Shown here: positions 6,827-16,273 of the stretch, one piece after another
How the letters are laid out: each line of letters begins with the position of its first letter
How positions within the stretch are numbered: position 1 is the stretch's first letter
Assembly (NCBI GenBank): GCA_017459985.1
Contig: JAFUBX010000030.1
Location: forward strand, 1-64,000
Origin: Parasporobacterium sp.
GTDB taxonomy: Bacteria; Bacillota; Clostridia; Lachnospirales; Lachnospiraceae
Length of the DNA: 64,000 nucleotides
Direction: 5' to 3'
Program-made: the position numbers and the translations under genes
The notes under the pieces: generated by a model
Seen by the model: the letters and a program-made list of their open reading frames with translations, nothing else
Database searches by the model: none
Told to the model about the DNA's origin: nothing

Positions 6827-9800
6827 ATGAACAGAAAACATATTTTTTCTTTATTGTTGATTCTTTGTATGATAGTTTCGTTCAGTTTTCATACAATGGC
6901 CGGTGAGAGTGGCAGTGAGGAAGGAGCTTCCGATTCAGCCGGTGCTGCCGCAATGGAGACAGAAGTGTATATTGATGGAAACATCATAAGGAATTGTAAG
7001 GTTGAGGATACAATTTATCTGGCGATCCAGGATCTTACAAGCTATGGATTTGGATTCGTGACAGATAATGGCGATGAAGAGATCGTCTGGGCTGGTACGG
7101 ATTATTACTACGATGAAGACACTCTTCCGGGCACATTGCCGGATATTGAAGGCGACCTGCAGGAAACAGGAACGGTTGTAAGCGGAACGGAAGAAATTCC
7201 TGTTTACAGTATTAATGATTTGGAATTGATTGAAGCATCCGCTTTGGATGCCTTTGGTTATTCGGAATACGATGAAGCATATGACACGCTGAATATTTAT
7301 GTAAAGGAAGCAGGATATGATGACAGTGTATATGATCATCGTACAATAACAGTAGATGCAGCAGGTACAGGAACGGAAATTAAGAATCTGTTGGGTGTAC
7401 ACTGGGATCCCGGCACACCGGGGACCGACCGCAGTAATGTTTATCTGGAACTGGGAGTCAGCAATGTGCGTACGCACCAGAGTGGAAGCTGGGAACCATA
7501 TTATACAGACCCGGAAACCGGGACCACCAGCAATGAGGTTCTTTCTCTGATTTCTGAAGAACATCGCGGACGAGGTGATGTTTATGGAATCTTCAAAGAT
7601 CCGGATGCAGATCCTGATGACTGGGAGAGCTATGATTTTACAAGTACTGATGAGCTGATCGATCATATTCTGGCAATCGGAGCCACGATCACATTCCGTT
7701 TCAGCGGAATTGAAGAACCATGCCCGGATGATCCGGAAGAATTTGATGCTTTCTGCAACAAGTATGCGCAGGTAGCCTCGCATATCATTGATCATTATAA
7801 TAATGGAGCCGATGGCAGCAAATATCATGATGCAATAACTTTCTTTGAGATCTGGAATGAGCCGGATATTCACGGAGGTTGGGCAGGCAGGGATGGCACT
7901 TCCGGAGAGAGTACCGGGAATGCAGAGCAATTCTGCGACTTCTATGGGGCAGTGACGAAAGCTGCAAAAGAAACGGATCCGGATTTAATTGTAGGCGGTT
8001 ACGCCTTTACAACGCACCATGATACATATGGATATGGGGAAACTTTAATTAACAGTATTGTTGAAAAAGGATATGTAATGGATCGTTTTTCATTCCACTA
8101 TTATCCTTCCGTACACAAGGATCCGCTCAGCTATGCTACATTAGCCCGGATGTACACTAATATGTGGAATGCTGCGGCGGAAAAATACAATAAACCGGAA
8201 TATGCTGACATGCCTTTGGCAATTACAGAGTGGGATTATCTGGAAACAACCGGTTTCACTGCTCTTACAGAAGAAGAGCGTCCAGGTGAAATGATGGCTT
8301 CCTATCTCATAAACGCTCTGACCTATATGCAGGATACGGCTCTTGTTGAAGCAGATATGTGGATTCCTACATATAATGATGCGCGCCTTCATGACAATGA
8401 TTATCATGTAACTACGAAAGGCGAAGCATTTGTCGCAATGAACAAGCTTGCAGATACGGAACGTCTGGCTGTAACCGGCGCAGATAGAAACGGCTTCAGT
8501 GTTCTTGCAGGCAAGGAAGATGATGTTGTTCATATCCTTATCAGCAATTATCAGACAGATGAAAGCGAGATGGTTCCATATGATATCATTTCCCAGTTCC
8601 ATCCGCTGGTATCAGAAGATGGAAAATTCTCCGTTCCAAATGTTGCTGACTGGAAAATGACCACACCAAGGAAACTTACCTACGCACGCAACGCTGGTTA
8701 CGATCTGACGGTTACGAATCTTCCTTTTGAAACAGAATTTGCGCAGGTTGAGCTGTACCGTATTGATGCAGAGCATGATCTGGAACTGATAGAAACAGAA
8801 ATATTACCGGTCAATGACGGAACTGTTAGTTTTTCTTCAGATCTTGATAACTATAATGCCGATCTGCTGACATTTACTCCAGCACGGGACGGAGTGAGAG
8901 AATCCGTTTCTGATATTTATATTAACGGAAATATTATACGCAGTTATTCTGTAGATGATATTCCTTATATCATAGCTGAAGATCTGGTTGATTATGGATT
9001 TTCTTCAGAAGAAAGCGAAGAAGGGATCAGTCTGCAGTGGGCTGGAACAGACTATATCTATAATGCTGAAACAGTTCCTTCTGTATATAGAAATTCTGCA
9101 AAAACACTGAGCACAGATGATAATGATAATTATATTATTGACGGCAAAATTGCAGTTCCTGCTGAAATATTGTCCGAGTTTGGATACAGCTATACAGACA
9201 GTGAAACTGACAATATAAATTATTATGTTGCCCAGGCCGGATATGGGAAAAGCGATCATGATGATTACAGAACTGTGAGCGTAGACGCTGGGGAAAGTCA
9301 GGGGATCATAAAAAATATGCTTGGAACGCACTGGGATCCCGGCTATAAAGATGGTCCGATCAGCAAAGACTATATTGATATGGGAATCAGTATTATCCGG
9401 ACTCATCAAAATGGATCCTGGGAACCATATACTGAAAACGGTCAGATAACGCAGGCAAACAAAGGCAGAGGAGATATTTATGGGATATATCCTGATCCGT
9501 CTGCAGATCCTGATGATCCTGAAAGCTATGTGTGGGAGGCGACAGATGATTTGATAAGGAATATCCTTGATACAGGAGCTGACGTATTGTTCAGATTTGG
9601 CGGTATTGCAGAGGCTGCACCGGAAGACGAGGAGGAATTTATTGAATTTTGCGAGAAATATTCAAAGGTAGCTGCGGCTATTGTAGATCATTATGCGGAA
9701 TTTGATGATGGAAAACAGGCCATTTCATGGTTTGAAATTTGGAATGAACCGGATATTCATGGTGGATGGGCCAGCGCAGATGAAAATGGAAATCCGACAG

Positions 9801-10765
9801 GAACGGATGAACAGTTTGCTCAGTTCTATGGAACTGTTGCTGCAACAGTAAAGGCGGCTGCGCCAGATATGATGGTAGGAGGATATGCATTTACTACAGA
9901 ACATGATGATCATGGCTTTGGCAAAAGCATGATCGACCGCATTGTCAGAAACGGCTATGTAATGGATTTCTTTTCCTATCATTACTATCCATCTGTACAG
10001 AGGGATCCCCTCAGCATTCCGATGTTTGCCGAAGAGTATCGCAAATTTTTTGCTGATGCTGCTTCAGAGTATGACAGACCGGAATATGCTGATATGCCAA
10101 TGGCTGTCACGGAATGGGATTGCAACCCGGATGGATTTACACCAAATGATCTTGACCTCGGAGGAAGTGTTGCAGCTTATTTTGTAAATAACTTCACATA
10201 TATGCAGGATACTCCGATCATAGCATCAATGACTTGGCTTCCATGGAATGGTGAGGCTATGCTGTATGATGAAAATACTTATGAGCTGACCAGTAAAGGG
10301 CTTGTTTATGTGGCAATGAATCATCTGACAGACAATGAGAGGCTGAGTGTTACAGGTAACGACAAAAATGGCTTCAGTGTGCTGGCAGGAAAAGATGGGC
10401 AGACTATCAATATCATAATAGGAAATTATGAAATTCCATCAGATCAGATGACTCCTTATGAGATTATTGCTAAATTCCACCCCTTGGTAACAGCAGACGG
10501 TAAATTTGCAGTTCCCGGCGTTGCCGAATGGCGCATGGCACCTGCACGCCAGATAACGTATTCCCGTAATGCAGGATACGAACTAACGGTTAATCATCTT
10601 GGAACAGACGCTGATACCGTTCAGATTGATCAGTATCGGATCGATGATATGCATAATTTTGAACTGGTTGATACACAGATAGTCGAAATACAGGATAATT
10701 CAATCACATTTGAAGCAGCTATGCCGACAGAAACAGTTGATCTGTTAGTGATCAATCCTGCATAA
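6827..10765 (+). CDS. Secreted protein with two tandem GH39-like glycosidase modules
   Basis: 1312 residues. The start at 6827 is chosen because AAAGGAGAGG precedes it and it opens a signal peptide (MNRKHIFSLLLILCMIVSFS). Two homologous modules of about 650 residues follow, each with a small N-terminal domain (VYIDGNIIR / IYINGNIIR), then a clan GH-A barrel. Module 1 has the acid/base in WNEPD (Glu345) and the nucleophile in ITEWD (Glu468); module 2 has Glu974 and Glu1096, so both sites keep both carboxylates. WNEPDIHGGWA resembles GH39-like beta-xylosidase/arabinosidase families. No anchor motif is seen, so it is likely released. The N-terminal domain resembles copper-amine-oxidase-like N-domains used as cell-surface modules, but this is weak. 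Confidence 0.75.
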   Translation: MNRKHIFSLLLILCMIVSFSFHTMAGESGSEEGASDSAGAAAMETEVYIDGNIIRNCKVEDTIYLAIQDLTSYGFGFVTDNGDEEIVWAGTDYYYDEDTLPGTLPDIEGDLQETGTVVSGTEEIPVYSINDLELIEASALDAFGYSEYDEAYDTLNIYVKEAGYDDSVYDHRTITVDAAGTGTEIKNLLGVHWDPGTPGTDRSNVYLELGVSNVRTHQSGSWEPYYTDPETGTTSNEVLSLISEEHRGRGDVYGIFKDPDADPDDWESYDFTSTDELIDHILAIGATITFRFSGIEEPCPDDPEEFDAFCNKYAQVASHIIDHYNNGADGSKYHDAITFFEIWNEPDIHGGWAGRDGTSGESTGNAEQFCDFYGAVTKAAKETDPDLIVGGYAFTTHHDTYGYGETLINSIVEKGYVMDRFSFHYYPSVHKDPLSYATLARMYTNMWNAAAEKYNKPEYADMPLAITEWDYLETTGFTALTEEERPGEMMASYLINALTYMQDTALVEADMWIPTYNDARLHDNDYHVTTKGEAFVAMNKLADTERLAVTGADRNGFSVLAGKEDDVVHILISNYQTDESEMVPYDIISQFHPLVSEDGKFSVPNVADWKMTTPRKLTYARNAGYDLTVTNLPFETEFAQVELYRIDAEHDLELIETEILPVNDGTVSFSSDLDNYNADLLTFTPARDGVRESVSDIYINGNIIRSYSVDDIPYIIAEDLVDYGFSSEESEEGISLQWAGTDYIYNAETVPSVYRNSAKTLSTDDNDNYIIDGKIAVPAEILSEFGYSYTDSETDNINYYVAQAGYGKSDHDDYRTVSVDAGESQGIIKNMLGTHWDPGYKDGPISKDYIDMGISIIRTHQNGSWEPYTENGQITQANKGRGDIYGIYPDPSADPDDPESYVWEATDDLIRNILDTGADVLFRFGGIAEAAPEDEEEFIEFCEKYSKVAAAIVDHYAEFDDGKQAISWFEIWNEPDIHGGWASADENGNPTGTDEQFAQFYGTVAATVKAAAPDMMVGGYAFTTEHDDHGFGKSMIDRIVRNGYVMDFFSYHYYPSVQRDPLSIPMFAEEYRKFFADAASEYDRPEYADMPMAVTEWDCNPDGFTPNDLDLGGSVAAYFVNNFTYMQDTPIIASMTWLPWNGEAMLYDENTYELTSKGLVYVAMNHLTDNERLSVTGNDKNGFSVLAGKDGQTINIIIGNYEIPSDQMTPYEIIAKFHPLVTADGKFAVPGVAEWRMAPARQITYSRNAGYELTVNHLGTDADTVQIDQYRIDDMHNFELVDTQIVEIQDNSITFEAAMPTETVDLLVINPA

Positions 10766-10850
10766 CGACACAACACGGATCAGGATATGTGATCATAGAT
10801 GAAGCAAAAGGGCAGCACAACAGCTGTACTGTTTCGTCGGCAGCAGAGCG

Positions 10851-10884
10851 AGAAGCCTGTCAGAGTTGGCAGGCTTCTTTTTTG
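10851..10884 (+). terminator. Rho-independent terminator after the GH39-like gene
   Basis: AGAAGCCTGtC pairs with GgCAGGCTTCT and is followed by TTTTTT at about 10878-10883. Confidence 0.85.
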
Positions 10885-11059
10885 ATTTTGAAGTTATACA
10901 TTGGAGGAGATTTATGAATTACAGATTACTTGCGCATGCCGGTTTTTCTCGAGATCATATTTCATGATGTGAATATTTTTCCCGATCTTCTCCACATATA
11001 TGTAATGTTAAGACGATTATGATATAGTAAACTTGGAATAAAGGGTTAGGAGAGTATTT
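10885..11059 (+). other. Leader of the GH3 gene, with a possible 17-codon reading frame
   Basis: A strong ribosome site GGAGGAG lies seven bases before ATG at 10914, opening a frame of 17 codons (MNYRLLAHAGFSRDHIS) that ends at 10967. It may be the stump of a deleted gene or a leader peptide; no homology is recognised. From about 11031 the sequence is shared with the region before the broken GH3 copy at 3431, marking the left border of the duplication. Confidence 0.3.
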
Positions 11060-13195
11060 ATGAACATCGAACAGCTGATCAATCAGATGACTGTGGAAGA
11101 AAAAACAGCGCTCGTCAGCGGCACTGACTTCATGTATACCAACCCGATCCCGCGGCTGGGGATTCCTTCCTTGTGTATGTCGGATGGACCTCACGGACTT
11201 CGCAAGCAGATCGGGGATGGCGATAACGGAGTGAGTCAGTCGGAACCTGCGACCGCATTCCCGACAGCGGCGACTACGGCATCAAGCTGGAATCCTGAAA
11301 ATGTTCGAAAAATGGGTGAAGCGATCGCCGGGGAGTGCCGTTATTACGGCGTCCATACATTGCTCGGACCTGGTATCAACATCAAGCGCAACCCTCTGTG
11401 CGGAAGGAACTTTGAATACTTCTCCGAGGACCCGTATCTTTCCGGCGTGATGGGTGCAGCCGAGGTAGAGGGCGTACAGAATATGGGAGTAGGTGTTTCA
11501 CTGAAACACTTCGCATTGAATAATTCCGAAAACTTCCGCTTTATGGGAAATTCTGTCGCTTCTGAGAAGGCCGTCCGGGAGATCTATCTGAAAGCATTTG
11601 AATACGTCGTAAAGAATGCAAAGCCTGCGGCCCTGATGTGCGCTTATAACCAGATTAATGGGACTTACTGCTCCGAGAATCAATGGCTGTTAACAGATGT
11701 CCTTCGTAAGGAGTGGGGATTTGACGGCGTCGTGATGACAGACTGGGGCGCGATGCATGACCGGATTCGGAGTCTGCAGGCAGGACTTGATCTGGAAATG
11801 CCAGGCGATACTGCCATTTGCCGCCGATGGGTCCTGGACGGTATTGCAGACGGTACACTTTCGATGCATGATCTGGATAATGCCTGCTTAAATATTCTCC
11901 GCTGGGTTGACCGTTATGCGGTTCCAGCGTCGGATCAAAAGCCTGACTGGGAGGCGCATCATGCGCTCGCGGCAGAGATCGCTGCCGACAGCGCGGTGCT
12001 GATGAAAAACGATGGAACACTTCCTCTGTCGGGCAGGGAGAAGCTTCACATAGAGGGCGGCCTGTTCTGCAATATGCGGTATCAAGGCGCAGGCAGTTCC
12101 ATGATCAATCCTACAAGGGTAACTTCGCCAAAAGAAGCCTTTGAACAGCGCGGGATCAAGTTCGATCATAGTCTCTCCGAATGTGATACGATCCTCATTT
12201 TTACGGGACTGACCGACGAATATGAGAGCGAAGGAAGTGACCGGGAACATATGCGGCTTCCTGAAGATCAACTTCGTCTGATCGACAGGATGTGCCAAAC
12301 CGGTAAGAACGTGGTTGTGGTACTGTTCGGCGGATCCCCAGTGGAACTGCCGTTCAACGACAAGGTCTGCGCGATCCTTAATATGTATCTCCCCGGTCAG
12401 AATGGAGGTACAGCAGCCGCTGAGTTATTGTTCGGTGAGAAGAATCCTTCCGGAAAGCTGGCGGAGACCTGGCCGATTCGCTATGAGGATGTACCAAATC
12501 ACGAAAGCTTTGGGCAGAGTGTCAATGAGATTTATCGAGAAGGCGTTGAAGTAGGCTACCGGTATTATCAAAAGCACGATATCCCGGTTCGGTATCCCTT
12601 TGGACATGGACTGAGTTATACGACCTTTGAGCATACCGAATGGGAATGTAGCGGAAATATTTATACACAAACCATTACCAATACAGGAAACTGCTTTGGA
12701 GGCGAGGTAGCACAGCTCTACATCGATGGCGAACTGAGAGGCTTCAAAAAGGTCTATCTTGAACCCGGTGAGAGCAGGACTGTTTCGATCATGGTGGAAA
12801 CAAAAGAGAAGAGCAGTTATTCTGACGAATTGGTGATCCCTGAAGAACCGGCGAAGTTTCCCGTCACCCTGGAATCCCGCTTTACGGACCTCAGGCAGAC
12901 CTTTATGGGCCGGATTCTTTTCAAGGCTGTGCTGAGCGTAGCAGAGAAGCAGGCAAAGGAGGCGGAAAAGCTTCCTGACGGTCCGGAAAAGGAAAACAAA
13001 CGAAAAGGCGCGCTGTTTTTGAAACGGATTCTGGAATCAAATTCCCTGCGTTCGATGTCAATGACAGCCGGCGCATCTCTGCCTTATAACTACGCCGAGG
13101 GCTTTGTTGCACTGACGAATCGCAGGCTGATCCGTGGCGCACTGTGCTTTCTGAAGAAGATCAAGGTTCCAGAGCTTCCGAAAAACCAAAAATGA
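11060..13195 (+). CDS. GH3 family beta-glycosidase (beta-glucosidase/beta-xylosidase type)
   Basis: 711 residues, complete, no signal peptide, so it works on imported oligosaccharides in the cytoplasm. The N-terminal (beta/alpha)8 domain carries GPGINIKRNPLCGRNFEYFSEDP and KHFALNN, and the nucleophile Asp228 in GVVMTDWGA. The second alpha/beta domain carries SDREHMRLPEDQ with the likely acid/base Glu389 or Glu391 in YESEGSD. A fibronectin III-like region follows (GHGLSYTTFEH; ITNTGNCFGGEVAQLY), then an unusual basic 90-residue tail of unknown role. GH43 follows 27 bases downstream, which fits cleavage of xylo- or arabino-oligosaccharides. Its truncated twin is at 3457. Confidence 0.9.
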   Translation: MNIEQLINQMTVEEKTALVSGTDFMYTNPIPRLGIPSLCMSDGPHGLRKQIGDGDNGVSQSEPATAFPTAATTASSWNPENVRKMGEAIAGECRYYGVHTLLGPGINIKRNPLCGRNFEYFSEDPYLSGVMGAAEVEGVQNMGVGVSLKHFALNNSENFRFMGNSVASEKAVREIYLKAFEYVVKNAKPAALMCAYNQINGTYCSENQWLLTDVLRKEWGFDGVVMTDWGAMHDRIRSLQAGLDLEMPGDTAICRRWVLDGIADGTLSMHDLDNACLNILRWVDRYAVPASDQKPDWEAHHALAAEIAADSAVLMKNDGTLPLSGREKLHIEGGLFCNMRYQGAGSSMINPTRVTSPKEAFEQRGIKFDHSLSECDTILIFTGLTDEYESEGSDREHMRLPEDQLRLIDRMCQTGKNVVVVLFGGSPVELPFNDKVCAILNMYLPGQNGGTAAAELLFGEKNPSGKLAETWPIRYEDVPNHESFGQSVNEIYREGVEVGYRYYQKHDIPVRYPFGHGLSYTTFEHTEWECSGNIYTQTITNTGNCFGGEVAQLYIDGELRGFKKVYLEPGESRTVSIMVETKEKSSYSDELVIPEEPAKFPVTLESRFTDLRQTFMGRILFKAVLSVAEKQAKEAEKLPDGPEKENKRKGALFLKRILESNSLRSMSMTAGASLPYNYAEGFVALTNRRLIRGALCFLKKIKVPELPKNQK

Positions 13196-13222
13196 TAAAG
13201 AAGGAACAGATGGAGGTGCTGA

Positions 13223-14737
13223 ATGGAAGAAATCTATAACCCATATTTACCATTAACAGAGTATATCCCCGACGGAGAACCACATGTCTTTGGCGACAGG
13301 CTCTATATCTATGGCTCCCATGACGCCATCGGGGCAACAAACTATTGTCCGGGAGATTATGAAGTCTGGTCGGCACCGATTACAGACCTTAAAAACTGGA
13401 GAAGGGAAGGCATTTCTTATCGTAAGGATCAGGACCCGTCGAATGCGGATGGGCGGATGCAGCTTTGGGCTCCGGATGTTACCCGGGGACCGGATGGAAG
13501 ATACTATTTGTATTACTGCTTATCCTTCTATCCGGAAATCGGCGTGGCAGTCAGTGATGTGCCGGAAGGTCCCTTCTCCTTCTATGGACATGTTCATTAC
13601 CCGGAAACGATCCAGGGCGGTGAGACTCTGCGGGAATTCATGCCTTTCGATCCGGCGGTGCTGACAGACCAGGACGGGAGAGTCTTTCTGTACTACGGCT
13701 TTGCTCCTGGCGGGGAAAAGGAACTGACGATCCCGGATCCGGACAGTATGGAGATTCCGGAGGAGGAGAAGGAAAAACTGAAGGCGATGGCGGAACAGCT
13801 TTCCAAAACACAGTTTGGTGAGGATTGTATGGTGGCGGAGCTGGAACCGGATATGTTGACACTGAAGGAGATTCCGAGACCGCTGATTCCCGGTGGACAC
13901 CATGAACAGGGAAGCGGATTCGAAGGTCATGCTTTTTTTGAAGCATCCTCCATTCGACGGGTTCAGGAAAAGTACTATTTCGTTTACTCAAGCTATAAAA
14001 GCCATGAGCTTTGCTATGCTGTCAGTGAATACCCGGATAGAGATTTTCAGTATGGCGGCACGATCATCTCAAATGGCAACATCGGGCTGCATGGCAACGC
14101 GAAGCCTTCCTATCCCCTGAGCAATAACCATGGTGGAATGGTTCAGGTGGGAGATGACTGGTATATCTTTTATCACCGGGCGACAGACGGAACGGAATTT
14201 TCCCGGCAGGGATGTGCAGAGAAGATCTGTATCCAGGAAGATGGAAGGATCGAACAGGTAGAGATGACCAGCTGTGGATTGAATGGAGAACCGTTGAAGG
14301 CCCTTGGATCATTTCCTGCATCTATCTGCTGCCACGTGAGTTCCACGGACACGTTGGATCATATCGATTACAGCAATCCGGTGATGAAGACACAGACCCG
14401 GGTGACCGAACAGCAGAATGTGTCTTTTGTTACAGATATAAAAGACGATACCGTGATCGGCTATAAGTATTTCATTGTTCCGGAGCCGGTCAGGATGCTG
14501 CTCCTGGAACTTCGGGGTAACTTTCAAGGCAGAGTGTCCATAGCGGAATCCTCAGATACCGAAAAGATGGAATATGGGACAGCATTTCTGAACCTGGCTT
14601 CAGAGCACTGGCGGGCAGTGAAAGTGCCGGTAGATATGAGCCAAAAAGAGAAAACAGCGCTTTACCTGAAATTCTGCGGAGAAGGGAAATTGGATTTGAA
14701 GACATTTATCTTTGTTTCCTCAATGATGGATGATTAA
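13223..14737 (+). CDS. GH43 family glycosidase (arabinofuranosidase/beta-xylosidase type)
   Basis: 504 residues. The five-bladed propeller signatures of GH43 are visible: NPYLPLTEYIPDGEPHVFGDRLYIYGSHD at the start (base Asp17), WAPDV then FDPAVLTDQDG (pKa-modulating Asp, about 147) and GHAFFEASSIR (acid Glu, about 240). The last 130 residues form a beta-sandwich such as a CBM6-like or GH43-associated domain. No signal peptide, so it is cytoplasmic. It is translated from GGAGGTGCTGA and follows GH3 in an operon; together they would strip arabinose or xylose units from imported oligomers. A convergent shikimate kinase gene ends 13 bases away. Confidence 0.88.
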   Translation: MEEIYNPYLPLTEYIPDGEPHVFGDRLYIYGSHDAIGATNYCPGDYEVWSAPITDLKNWRREGISYRKDQDPSNADGRMQLWAPDVTRGPDGRYYLYYCLSFYPEIGVAVSDVPEGPFSFYGHVHYPETIQGGETLREFMPFDPAVLTDQDGRVFLYYGFAPGGEKELTIPDPDSMEIPEEEKEKLKAMAEQLSKTQFGEDCMVAELEPDMLTLKEIPRPLIPGGHHEQGSGFEGHAFFEASSIRRVQEKYYFVYSSYKSHELCYAVSEYPDRDFQYGGTIISNGNIGLHGNAKPSYPLSNNHGGMVQVGDDWYIFYHRATDGTEFSRQGCAEKICIQEDGRIEQVEMTSCGLNGEPLKALGSFPASICCHVSSTDTLDHIDYSNPVMKTQTRVTEQQNVSFVTDIKDDTVIGYKYFIVPEPVRMLLLELRGNFQGRVSIAESSDTEKMEYGTAFLNLASEHWRAVKVPVDMSQKEKTALYLKFCGEGKLDLKTFIFVSSMMDD

Positions 14738-14750
14738 GACGCCAGGGCGG

Positions 14751-15326
14751 TTAAAGTCCCTGAACAGCCAGGCATCCGCACACGGCTGTCACGGATTCTT
14801 CTACTGTCAGGCCATCACAGTCAATGATGATATCAGCATACTTCCGGTACAATGGCTCCCGGGCAGTATACATATCCTGGATCGTCTCACCATCGTGCAG
14901 GAGAATGCCCCGGGTGGTGATATTCCGGATCCGGGAGAGCATCACGTCAAAGCTGATCCGGAGGTAGATTACGGTTCCGTTTTCCTTCAGATGTTTCATT
15001 GCATCTTCATAATATACGGCGCTGCCGCCGGTGGAGATAATGCTGTTTTCTGCTTCCAACTCCTGCAGGACACGGGATTCTGCCTGTGAGAAGTATTCGT
15101 ATCCCCTGGTGTTCAGGATCTCCTGCAGATTATTTCCGTGCGCGGTGCGTGTGGCGCTTGCGCCTCGCGGTGCGCGCGCGACTCCATATTCCTGCTGCTG
15201 GATCAGCAGGTCGGTGTCGATGAAGCTTTTACAGAGTGCTTTAGCAGCCAGGACGCCGCATGTGCTTTTTCCGCAGCCTGGCATGCCGATCAGTATGAGA
15301 TTGCTTTTCAGAGATTCTTTCATCAT
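14751..15326 (-). CDS. aroK: Shikimate kinase with an in-frame insertion
   Basis: 191 residues; the family is usually about 165-175. It phosphorylates shikimate with ATP in the aromatic amino acid pathway. Walker A is GMPGCGKST, the DTD shikimate-binding motif is in FIDTDLLI, and STGGSAV is the GGG-like shikimate loop; RGILL..AREPLYRKYAD forms the lid and adenine-binding part. Between IQQQE and LQEIL, where homologues have about three residues (such as GRT), there are twenty residues (YGVARAPRGASATRTAHGNN) encoded by a GC-rich palindromic segment at about 15129-15188. The upstream TIGR04076 gene overlaps it by four bases. Confidence 0.88.
   Translation of the reverse strand: MMKESLKSNLILIGMPGCGKSTCGVLAAKALCKSFIDTDLLIQQQEYGVARAPRGASATRTAHGNNLQEILNTRGYEYFSQAESRVLQELEAENSIISTGGSAVYYEDAMKHLKENGTVIYLRISFDVMLSRIRNITTRGILLHDGETIQDMYTAREPLYRKYADIIIDCDGLTVEESVTAVCGCLAVQGL
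15129..15188. repeat. GC-rich palindromic insertion inside shikimate kinase
   Basis: Twenty codons long. The centre GGCGC-TT-GCGCC at 15153-15164 is a perfect palindrome, flanked by the direct repeat CGCGGTGCG at 15141-15149 and 15166-15174. Base composition is far more GC-rich than the rest of the gene. It keeps the frame and contains no stop in the coding direction, like the palindromic elements known to insert in-frame in Rickettsia genes, although the sequence is not the same. Confidence 0.6.
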
Positions 15327-15739
15327 TCACAGTCAATTCGTTCGATCCTGAAGATTACCGGTCTCGTTCCGTCATTGCAGCAGGCGATCATGACTTTATC
15401 ATCCTTTGTCCAGCCATGCATGATGCTGCCGCCTTGCAGCGCTGTATATATGTACCGGCTGATGGCATCCCATGCTTCCGAGCAGAATGGAACTCCTTTC
15501 GTTCCGCAGTGTGCAGTTCCGGGAGACTGAAGACATCCTTCGTCTGGCTTTCCGGATCTCACAAGGGTGCCTTCCCCACAATGCCAATAATCATCCCGCT
15601 CATCATTGCGGTAGAACAAAAATTCATCCCCCACGTTGTAACAGGGACATTTTCCGCTGTCCGGAACGGCACAGTACTGTGCCTGCAGTTCCGGGAAGAG
15701 TTTCTTATCAATTACGGTTACTTTGCATCTATATTCCAT
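15323..15739 (-). CDS. TIGR04076 family protein
   Basis: 138 residues. The start at 15739 (MEYRCKVTVID) has AGGAGAAGG upstream; the longer open frame reads through a GC-rich palindromic stretch and is rejected. Conserved features are the N-terminal KVTVIDKKLFPELQAQYC strand, CPCYNVGDEF and the Cys pair CPC, and the C-terminal MIACCNDGTRPVIFRIER. Members are small Clostridia proteins of unknown function, often annotated only by the family number. It overlaps the shikimate kinase start by four bases, so the two are coupled. Confidence 0.75.
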   Translation of the reverse strand: MEYRCKVTVIDKKLFPELQAQYCAVPDSGKCPCYNVGDEFLFYRNDERDDYWHCGEGTLVRSGKPDEGCLQSPGTAHCGTKGVPFCSEAWDAISRYIYTALQGGSIMHGWTKDDKVMIACCNDGTRPVIFRIERIDCE

Positions 15740-15951
15740 TTCCTTCTCCTGTAAACTGGAATTTGCGCGTTTGCATGAGCCGTGCGCGTACGGAGCATAA
15801 TGCTCGCTGGGAGCTTGCTCACATAAGAGCATTTATGCGAACGGACGCATACGGCGAAGCCGCGACAGTGAGTAGCTCTGCTGCGAACCTGTCGGCACGG
15901 CTATTCAACAAATCCCGATTCTGTTGTTTCTAAGAATCCAAAGTAAATATT
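15740..15951. other. GC-rich intergenic block with several short palindromes
   Basis: No gene seen. Short palindromes crowd here: GAGCATAATGCTC near 15797, GAGC-TT-GCTC near 15812, and CGGC-GAA-GCCG near 15851. It shares the word GCGCACGG (minus strand) with the insertion in shikimate kinase, so both may be members of one palindromic repeat family. It lies directly upstream of the TIGR04076 gene and could carry its promoter. Confidence 0.4.
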
Positions 15952-16104
15952 TTAATCTTCTGATTTATCCTGTACGAACCCTTCTGCCATGATCTGGTTC
16001 CATATTTCATCAGCCACATCCTCTATGGAGGGATTATAGCTGAAATGATAGCTGGAGGGAAGAGAAGAAGTGAAGCTTTCCGGATATTCAGGAAAGAGCA
16101 GACG
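15952..16104 (-). pseudogene. C-terminal fragment of an unidentified gene
   Basis: Fifty codons are open up to a stop and end with IEDVADEIWNQIMAEGF then a charged tail. A TAG precedes them in frame and there is no start codon or ribosome site, so only the 3' end of a gene remains. The family is not recognised. The word FSYNP at its centre has a close DNA match near 20868-20905, upstream of the minus-strand MBL-fold gene, where it is also out of context. Confidence 0.35.
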
Positions 16105-16273
16105 CTAAAAAGTGAAGTTGAATGGAACACATCTACAATCATATATTAAACTGTGATAAACTAATAAAAAATATATGATTGTCCGGTAGTTTTATTTGAA
16201 GGAAAACCATGATTTTTGAGAAGAAACCGCAAGCTGTTACAACCGGCGTGTATGAACTGAAGAAGGAATACTG

